A stretch of 64,000 nt of DNA. It comes from Carnegiea gigantea (lineage: Eukaryota; Streptophyta; Magnoliopsida; Caryophyllales; Cactaceae). This document shows, piece by piece, positions 57,400 to 64,000 of this stretch. The notes beneath the pieces are model-generated. The model did no database searches. It was given only the letters and a program-made list of their open reading frames with translations, and was not told the origin of the DNA. The stretch is taken from contig JAKOGI010000186.1 of NCBI GenBank assembly GCA_029747015.1, positions 207,501 through 271,500 of the forward strand. The letters run 5' to 3'. How positions within the stretch are numbered: position 1 is the first letter of the stretch; every line of letters starts with the position of its first letter. The position numbers were made by a program, and so were the translations under genes.

Positions 57400-58045
57400 G
57401 GGAGCAATCTTTCTACAAAGTTGTCCTGTCTTAACACTCTGCGTACTCAACTAGGCAACTTACATGGGAATTGGACAATTCGCTTGATGACCTTTGCTAC
57501 AGCATTCAAAAAATGCACATTTGGTATTGTATGTTGTTGATTGTGGGCATAAATGGTGCCGCCTGCAGATATATATCTCATTGATGAGCCAAGTGCTTAT
57601 ATAGACTCTGAACAGCGCATTGCTGCCGCAAAAGTGATAAAGAGGTTTATACTCCACTCGAAGAAGACAGCATTTGTTGTTGAACATGACTTCATTATGG
57701 CAACTTATCCGGCCGATAAGGTGATTGTCTATGAAGGGAAACCGTCAGTACAGTGTATTGCAAATGCTCCAGAGTCTTTAGTGACGGGCATGAACCTTTT
57801 CTTATCAGTGAGTCTTGGCTTCATTGGTTACTTCCTGTTCCTGTGAGATATTTTGCAGAGCAGTTGTGCTTGAATTCATGTCCATTGTTGTTTAACTCTG
57901 GTCTTTCCAATTAATGGTTATGCAGCGTCTTGGGATCACAGTAAGACGGGACCCGACCAATTTTAGGCCCAGGATCAACAAGTTTGACTCGACTAAGGAT
58001 AGGGATCAGAAAGCAGCTGGGTCATATTACTATCTAGATGATTGA

Positions 58046-58480
58046 TATTGCCACTAACAGGTGCCTTTCTTTGATCTTAGACATTCCTTAAGCTAGGGAG
58101 AAAAAGGCAAATTTTGCCAGAGTATTTTGTTTTGTGCAAATTGGTTTAATGTTTCTGTTACAATGCAGGTGATTCTTTTTAGGGCTCTGCATAGGTACTA
58201 CGATGGACATGGAAGGTTATGGGGATTCACATGGCCGTGACCCTGAAGTCGGAATGTTTCTTTCGCTGCAGTAACATTTTTTGAAGGTTTGGAGATATCG
58301 TTGCCTTGTGGCACGACATTGTTAGATGGAGCAACCATTATTGGGATTGTTTGATTGCTACTAATCTTTGTTTTAAGAATTTATGTATTTGCAATGGGTA
58401 TACGTACCTGTATCTATGTGGTTATTGCATTCATCTTTGCAAAATCTTATACATGAGGGAGATGTCTAATGAGAAGCATG
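58046..58480 (+). other. 3' UTR region of ABCE copy C
   Basis: AACAGGTGCCTTTC after the stop resembles a donor, and CAATGCAGGTGATTC at about 58163 resembles an acceptor, which suggests a 3'-UTR intron. Copy A has the same donor context. Confidence 0.45.
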
Positions 58481-58489
58481 TAGGCGAGC

Positions 58490-58850
58490 TTTATGGCTAA
58501 GTGCCTTCCCAGCGGGAGGCTCGCCCGTTTCGGGAGCCGCATCTAGCGGCTCGCTCTACGTGCGGGGGCTGAGCGGTTTGCGAGGTTGGCCGCGAACCCT
58601 GAGCCGGCTCACCATATTTTTTCTTACTTTTTTTGTTTATAGTTTATTTTTTTATTGGTTTTTTCTTTTTTTTGGTTTTTAAAAAAGAAGTTGTGTGTTA
58701 TAGAGTGGATCCATAGGTATTATTTTATTTGGTGAGTCAAAATTGTGAATCTTGCTTCGGAGAGAGGGGAAATTGTGAGTGAAAAGTTGGCTCACAAGCT
58801 GATGTGATAGAGGTTGGCTCCACTGGTGAGTTTAAAAATTGGCTCACCGC
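58490..58850. mobile_element. CpG-rich MITE-like block downstream of ABCE copy C
   Basis: GC-rich DNA (GCGGCTCGCTCTACGTGCGG) stands in AT-rich surroundings and is followed by TCCATAGGTATTATTTTATTT, a word nearly identical to one inside the intron 1 element of copy A (about 9989-10010). The ends are not clearly defined, and I infer a relative of the element at 9816-10126. Confidence 0.4.
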
Positions 58851-60263
58851 TAGGAATGGACTATGAAGCATGTATGAATAACTAGACAGATATGTATTTA
58901 GAAATGTGTGAATAACAATTTCTTTCCTCACTGCAAAATTTTATGTCTTTTCATTCTGTGATTCTAATGATCATTCTGTGGGATCATTAATTAAAGATCT
59001 TTTTCTCCTGATCAGGAGTACTTCTATTTTTGTTTTCTTTTGGTGCAATGCTGGAAATATGGGAGATCTTTATAAATGTTTCTTTTCCCTTTTCTTGGTG
59101 GCCATGATCAAGAAGTTCTTTAAGCGTTCCCTATGTTCAATTAACTCATTCTGCCCTCCTCTATTGCCAATTACATACATCTTCACATTAAAAATCTGAA
59201 TAAGCTTATAGAACTCAATTCCAATAAAATCCAACCATTAATTGGTAAGGAAGAAAAAAATTTCCTAACCTGTTAGGTTTTGTGTCAGTGAATGTACCTC
59301 TATCCAAGTAATAATTGAAAGCAATGAGTCAATTTGTTAATGACATGTGGCACAAGGTGGCAACCATTCGTATTCGGCTGAGTTTTGAGTGAGACAAATC
59401 AAACAATATTTAAAATTCAAATAAGAAATTCACAACTGAATAAATATTTATTTACTTTATTCCCCGTTCCCCACAATAATTTTTTATTATTTTGTTTCCT
59501 CTGAACTTATTCTGTCAATTTATTGATGCGACAACTGATTCCTTCCTATTACCGACCTAATATTTGAACATTTCATGTTAAATTGGGGGAGACTGACAAG
59601 GAGGCAGATCACGCCCACAGGCTGGTCCACAATGGAGAGACATTAAGACTCTAAAGTTGAGAGAGAGAGAGAGACAGAGAGACACAGAGAGAGGACTAAG
59701 CGACTAATGGAAGTTGGCATTAAGGACTTAGGGTTGAAATTGGAGGGTTGACTTTAGATTTGGAAAATCTTAGACTTTTAACTATTTAATAAATTGTTGG
59801 ATCGGATTGAAAAATCGGATATCATATAATTTTTTCTTGTATTGAATTTTTTTTTCCCCTCAGACCCGAAGCAGATTACTGTGCCTGGGATCTAAATAGA
59901 TGTGCCTCAAAGGTGGATGTAATTGCTATCCTACAAGTGAAATAACATTATTTTTCGGGGGTGTGAGAATCGGTGAAATAGAGAATTTTCGAGACACCAA
60001 TAAAAATGAGACTTGTGTCCTAAGGACTTAGATGATTTTTGTTTCACGTACACTCACTACTAGTTAATAGTTAATAGTTAAAAGTTTGCTAATTAATTCA
60101 GAACATTACTTTATGAATCAATTAGAGGTGTTTGATTGGGATCTAAATATTTTCATAGCATAAAAGCTATTGTAGAATGAAAAGTTAACCAGTTTGCACT
60201 GAAGCATCCGAAATGCGGTGAAAAAAGTGGCGATCAAATTTGATGTTTAGGAAGTTATCTAAC
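58851..60263. other. intergenic, no gene seen
   Basis: AT-rich DNA. From about 59540 it is the paralogue of 38.2-38.9 kb (flank of RhoGAP copy 1). A (GA)n tract lies at about 59657-59693. No open frame is supportable. Confidence 0.6.
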
Positions 60264-60609
60264 AGCACTTGTATCGGTGATTCATTTTTTTGGATTGCAA
60301 GCAGAGGCATACACCTTTCACATCATCTTACAATCAAACTTTTCTCTCCTTTCTACATCAAATGGATCACCACCTTTGATCACCAAATAAAATATTGCTC
60401 ATGGATCCACATTTAAATATATTTAATTAGTTTTAGCATTTTATTTTGCACTATTTATTAATGTGCTTGTCAAAAAAGGGGAAAGAAAGTTGTGAGCAGA
60501 TCACCGCAGAGAGCCAGACCGCAGGGCGATCCATGTGGATCACTAATGTAGGGGATATTTTGAACCATGAGCCTTCCTTTTGGACAGTGATCCAACCAAT
60601 GCGAGTGCT
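60264..60609. mobile_element. MITE, PIF/Harbinger-like
   Basis: About 346 bases have ends AGCACTTGTATCGG and, reverse complemented on the right, AGCACTCGCATTGG. TAA lies just outside both ends with one intervening base, consistent with a 3-bp TAA target duplication of PIF/Harbinger type. Absent at the paralogous position in the 38-kb flank, it is specific to this duplicate. Confidence 0.6.
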
Positions 60610-61338
60610 CTAAAGACTAAAATGTACTACTCAGGTTAGGATCAGAGTCTAGTCGATTAACTATAAATGGTACCAGGAGTCTTGTTTCATCATTAGCTCT
60701 ATTGTTGTCAAGTCATGTAAGGCTGAGGGGAGCCATACAATTGCTCACTTGGGTAATGGTTATTCCTGGTTGTGGTTGATGAGCTAGTCCTGTGTTCTGA
60801 TTTGGCCACCTAGCATACTTAAGCTTGGGTATATGCAACAGCTCCTCTCACTTTAGATCCCACTTTTGTAAGATTTGAAGAGATCTACATATAGATAGCC
60901 TTACTTTTTCAGGCATGCCCTCACCTTGGGGATATGGTGAATGAAATTGACACTCCAAGCTATTCATATGAAAGAGTATCTACCATGTATCAAACCCTCA
61001 AAAGGCATGTTTGAGGGAGAACTAATATTATGCATGTGAAAATATACCAGCAACAATGCCCAACTTCCAAGCAGAACATACACAAGCAAAGCGATGAAAT
61101 ACTCGCACTTCCAATCAAAAGCAGCAAGGAACATATTTGTCCAAGATACTACCAAACTCCAGCTCCCTTAAACAGTTAAAAAGGACAAACAAGAACACAG
61201 AAACCAAACAAGACTTCTGATTAAACTGGCAATGTGATTATGTACAGTAAATCACTATTCTAACTTCATCAACCCAACCGTGAATTCTTACATGCGAAAG
61301 CATCTGGTTCCTTTATCCTCAATGCGAAGACAGACATG
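60610..61338. other. 3' flank / 3' UTR of RhoGAP copy 2
   Basis: Non-coding; the part from about 60960 is paralogous to 38.85-39.2 kb. A frame at 60964-61155 is shared in part with copy 1 but is not conserved as protein. Confidence 0.55.
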
Positions 61339-63718
61339 TTATCTCCACACAGTTTCATTAGCATCGGTGAAAATGGCATTGTGGTGCTCTATGAGGCATC
61401 GAATAACCTCAACAGAAGCGTAATCAATTGGAAAACCATCATCCAAGGGTATTGGGGATGAAGCGTCTTCGTCTTCACTATCATCTGTTTTCAGCAAAGA
61501 CAGAACAAGAAATTCATCAAAAGAATGGCATTTGCTCCAAGAAGCAATAACTCAGGTGTATGTTTAACCAACCAACCAAAATTTTCAGCGAATCATGCAA
61601 AACTACAAGTACCATGTTGTGTTTCTTACTTTTATTTGGGGCTAATTAGTGAAGTTAAATCTACTGCTAGAACTTTCTAATGACTCCAAGATTCCTCGTA
61701 TTTATGAAAATAGTATCAAATCTAAGAGACCTCTGCTTTATCAATCACAGTTTCTAGATTATGCCTACACTAGATGCCGTGTCCTGATTTTATTTGCAGA
61801 AAATCGATTTCTGACAAGCATGCTAACCTACTCAGCCCAGCAAAGAACAAGAGTGGCATAGTAGAGAGCACAAATCTGACGTATTTGTCTGAATAACAGG
61901 ATACTAACCAAGCAAGTCCCATGTGCTATGAGTAGGGGCAGAAGCACTCTTGTTCTGGGTTAAACTATTAGAGTCGCGATGCCAAAACTGCCTATAGAAC
62001 TCCGGCCTCCGTCCTGTCTGCCAGAAGATAACAGGTGCCATTTGCTCCGAGAGACTTTGAGCATCCATCTGCAGTGCTCAGGAGAAAATAAAAAAGAATA
62101 TCAACTTCAGAAGAACAATCAGCAATGTCATGTTTCAACTAAATTTATTCAAAGACTCGGCTGTTTACTGCAGCAACTCAGTGCGTTTCCGACAATTCTA
62201 CACTACAAGAAATGATGTGTGCGACACATGCAGGAACTAACGCAGCATTCAGTAAAAGAGAGCCAGAGAAAGTAGGATAAAAATGGAACTACTGGACTAC
62301 ACAGCTTTACAAGTAATCACCAGGTGTAAGAACCACAACAGATGAGAATTATAAGAGAACATGTGGGAAAGAATTAGCTAGGCCAAATTGCCAACATCTT
62401 TTGACCTCATTTAAAATGCGTCATCAGTACTCTCAGGGTAATATGAATGTGATAAGAAACTAGTTCATTAAGAAAATCAAAAGAAATAGAGAACATTGGA
62501 GATATCAAAGTCAAGAATTGCTCAATGGCTACTGCCTTCAGTCTTCACTTTACACGATGCCATCTCCCCAAAAGCAAGTATTACATGGCTACTTGACCAT
62601 GGGCTGCTGAAAGACTCATAACTAGTTCTTGCAAAGCCATGTATGGAGCTGCAGGAGCAGTTCAGTCTGAATGCTTAGCCACAATATATGAGCAACAATT
62701 CCCAAACAGCCCCATCCCGGGTGGCTGTAGCAGAGATCCCAGGTAGTCGGTAATGTTCTCGCTTCTCAGAATGTGCTGCACTTTTGGCATAGCTGAGTGG
62801 TCGAACAGGAAATACCAAATTTCAATTCCCCCTAGATTGTGAGTGAAAATTTGAACAACCCCCCCCCCCCCCCAAAAAAAAAAAAAACAGGGAGAAGAAA
62901 AGAAAAAAATTTTCACTCTGAGATGCCCAGCAGACACAACTTCCGAAAAGCGTTGTTTAGTAATTCCACTTGATTTCTCACGGTAAAGAAACAAAAACAT
63001 GCACAGAGCACACACCTACGGCTACAGATCATAGACATAGCTAGACCCACAGCCTGCAAGCATCCATACACCTGTATCCAGACTTAGAATGTATGAATGG
63101 AAAGACAATGGTTACATTCGTGCCTTGTTGAGAACTGATTTCTGGCTAACACGCAGCAGCAGTGCTGTAACAAACTCCAGTGTCATGTAATTCACAGTAG
63201 GGAGCCTCTTCAGTACATTCCTCAAAACATTTATGCTGGAACGAGCGCTTCTAAGCTCCTCATAGAGCTCAATTGTGGCTACTGGCTCCGGAAGGCTTGC
63301 AAGGTAACACTTAATCAGAGCAGCAACATCCAGAGGATTAGTGCCTTCTGGCACCAGGGCATTGGGCTCTGGAATTCAAATGTCCACAAGTGAGACAGAA
63401 AGCAGGGCAATAACTTTGCCAAAACATGTAGAAAGAAGTAAGCAGACCTTGATTGTACAATGCAACCAGCTGGTGAATAGCCTTCTTATCTCCCTCCATT
63501 TTAAACAAACAAGGTGAGCCAAGGCCTACAGAAAGAGAGTTGTTTCAGAGGGTGAGAATTAAACACAAAATAAAACAGAAGTTACAGTGCTTAAATTGCA
63601 GAACTTCTCATAAAATGACCTGATGCAATCAGATAATCTGCACATCTGACCAGAATCTGTGGAATAGCCCTGCTATACTGTTGCCGTTGTACAGTAATCT
63701 CTATTGCAACTCCAAACA
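61339..63718 (-). CDS. RhoGAP-domain gene copy 2 (At5g61530-like), 3' five exons, open frame
   Basis: Minus-strand exons 63718-63620, 63525-63448, 63368-63124, 62068-61909 and 61484-61339 join in phase to about 242 codons ending VWR and TAA. Upstream exons lie beyond 64000; 63719-64000 is intron. Text: VFGVAIEITVQRQQ, then CLFKMEGDKKAIHQLVALYN, then PEGTNPLDVAALIKCYLASL, LRVSQKSVLNK, MDAQSLSEQMAPVIFWQTGR and the C-terminal LIEHHNAIFTDANETVW. This fits the RhoGAP fold of the small At5g61530 family, predicted to act on ROP GTPases in the cytosol. The position of the catalytic arginine finger (family pattern F-R-x-x-G) reads LFKMEG, so it is lysine. The third intron in view (after LNK) has a GC donor where copy 1 has GT. 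Copy 1 reads through the TAA site by 13 further codons. Confidence 0.9.
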
Positions 63719-64000
63719 CTAGAGACAGAACAAACAACTGAATATCAGGATCAGACAGGAAGCTTTGGCTATGTCAACCACTGTAAAGACCTAACTACAG
63801 CAGATATTGCATTTATACCACAAAACACACCACAAGAGTTGGAGCATAGTCAAGTGTAGTTGGCTTTTTCACGGCTAGGAAAGATCAAATTAAAGAGTAC
63901 CTTACTAACTTTGCTAGCTATCTGAATAATTCAACAGACACAAAGGATGAAAGAGATAGGATGGAAAGTATAAAACATAAAATAAAATTGAACAGCAATC

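Larger units (their letters stand above)
47420..58045 (+). pseudogene. ABCE2/RLI2 copy C, full exon set but disabled
   Basis: Exons: 47420-47525, 47607-47692, 53961-54063, 54158-54275, 54365-54454, 54805-55109, 55206-55401, 55479-55661, 56821-57081, 57562-57807 and 57926-58045. Lengths equal those of copy A except exon 3 (+5) and exon 8 (-3). Lesions: in exon 1 the cluster motif reads [10 protein letters not shown], so two of four cysteines are gone. In exon 2 CIGCG is CIRCG. Exon 3 carries a tandem AAATC duplication (53983-53992) that shifts frame into TAA. Exon 8 has an in-frame TGA at 55530-55532. The acceptor before exon 10 is CCG instead of CAG. Intron 2 holds a 6.2-kb copia element. Both nucleotide-binding domains otherwise still read well ([35 protein letters not shown]), so decay is recent. 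Confidence 0.93.

Noticed and set aside
58500..58620. GC-rich block considered as a possible rRNA or tRNA fragment
   Set aside because: No tRNA-like arms or A/B boxes and no recognisable rRNA words; its downstream sequence matches the MITE-like DNA in ABCE copy A intron 1.

Overview
This is nuclear DNA from a flowering plant; the sequence does not fix the species. The evidence is two plant genes with many short exons and AT-rich GT...AG introns, four Ty1/copia retrotransposon bodies, a CACTA-type DNA transposon carrying pieces of plant genes, several MITE-like elements and (AT)n microsatellites. No tRNA, rRNA or CRISPR array was seen.

The backbone is a repeated pair of genes: ABCE2/RLI2, the ribosome-recycling Fe-S ABC ATPase, on the + strand, and a RhoGAP-domain gene resembling Arabidopsis At5g61530 on the - strand. 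ABCE copy A (9263-15202) has 11 coding exons that join into one open frame of 603 codons plus stop. Copy B (about 27.8-37.2 kb) is a set of three tandem 5'-half remnants (B1, B2, B3). Copy C (47420-58045) keeps all 11 exons but is broken by a 5-bp duplication, a nonsense codon and a lost splice acceptor, and lacks two Fe-S cysteines. A RhoGAP copy lies convergent to B (39198-44289, a pseudogene) and another to C (61339 to beyond the window end, open in all five exons seen). Non-coding sequence between the genes is also duplicated (about 38.2-39.2 kb against 59.5-61.3 kb), so this is a tandem segmental duplication and not retroposition.

Region by region. 1-2230: a LINE-type RNase H relic, an (AT)n tract and an orphan leader-like exon. 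2231-5143: a CACTA-type element with dense inverted GAGACC/GGTCTC subterminal arrays around captured fragments of a BRAHMA-type SNF2 ATPase, a DEAD-box RNA helicase and a leader-like exon. 5144-9262: AT-rich DNA, an unrecognised minus-strand gene fragment, and the ABCE copy A promoter and leader. 9263-15202: ABCE copy A. 15203-20300: AT-rich intergenic DNA. 20.3-27.8 kb: two same-strand copia remnants fused near 24.89 kb. 27.8-37.2 kb: ABCE copy B, split by a copia element with 489-bp LTRs. 37.2-38.2 kb: a frameshifted ORF with an acidic tail. 38.2-44.3 kb: RhoGAP copy 1. 44.3-47.4 kb: the divergent intergenic region. 47.4-58.0 kb: ABCE copy C, with a young, nearly intact copia element in intron 2. 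58.0-64.0 kb: MITE-like DNA and RhoGAP copy 2.

Only ABCE copy A and the visible part of RhoGAP copy 2 look able to make protein. ABCE copy A is nevertheless diverged at sites that are conserved between human and Arabidopsis ABCE, which makes it a candidate for altered function or early decay.
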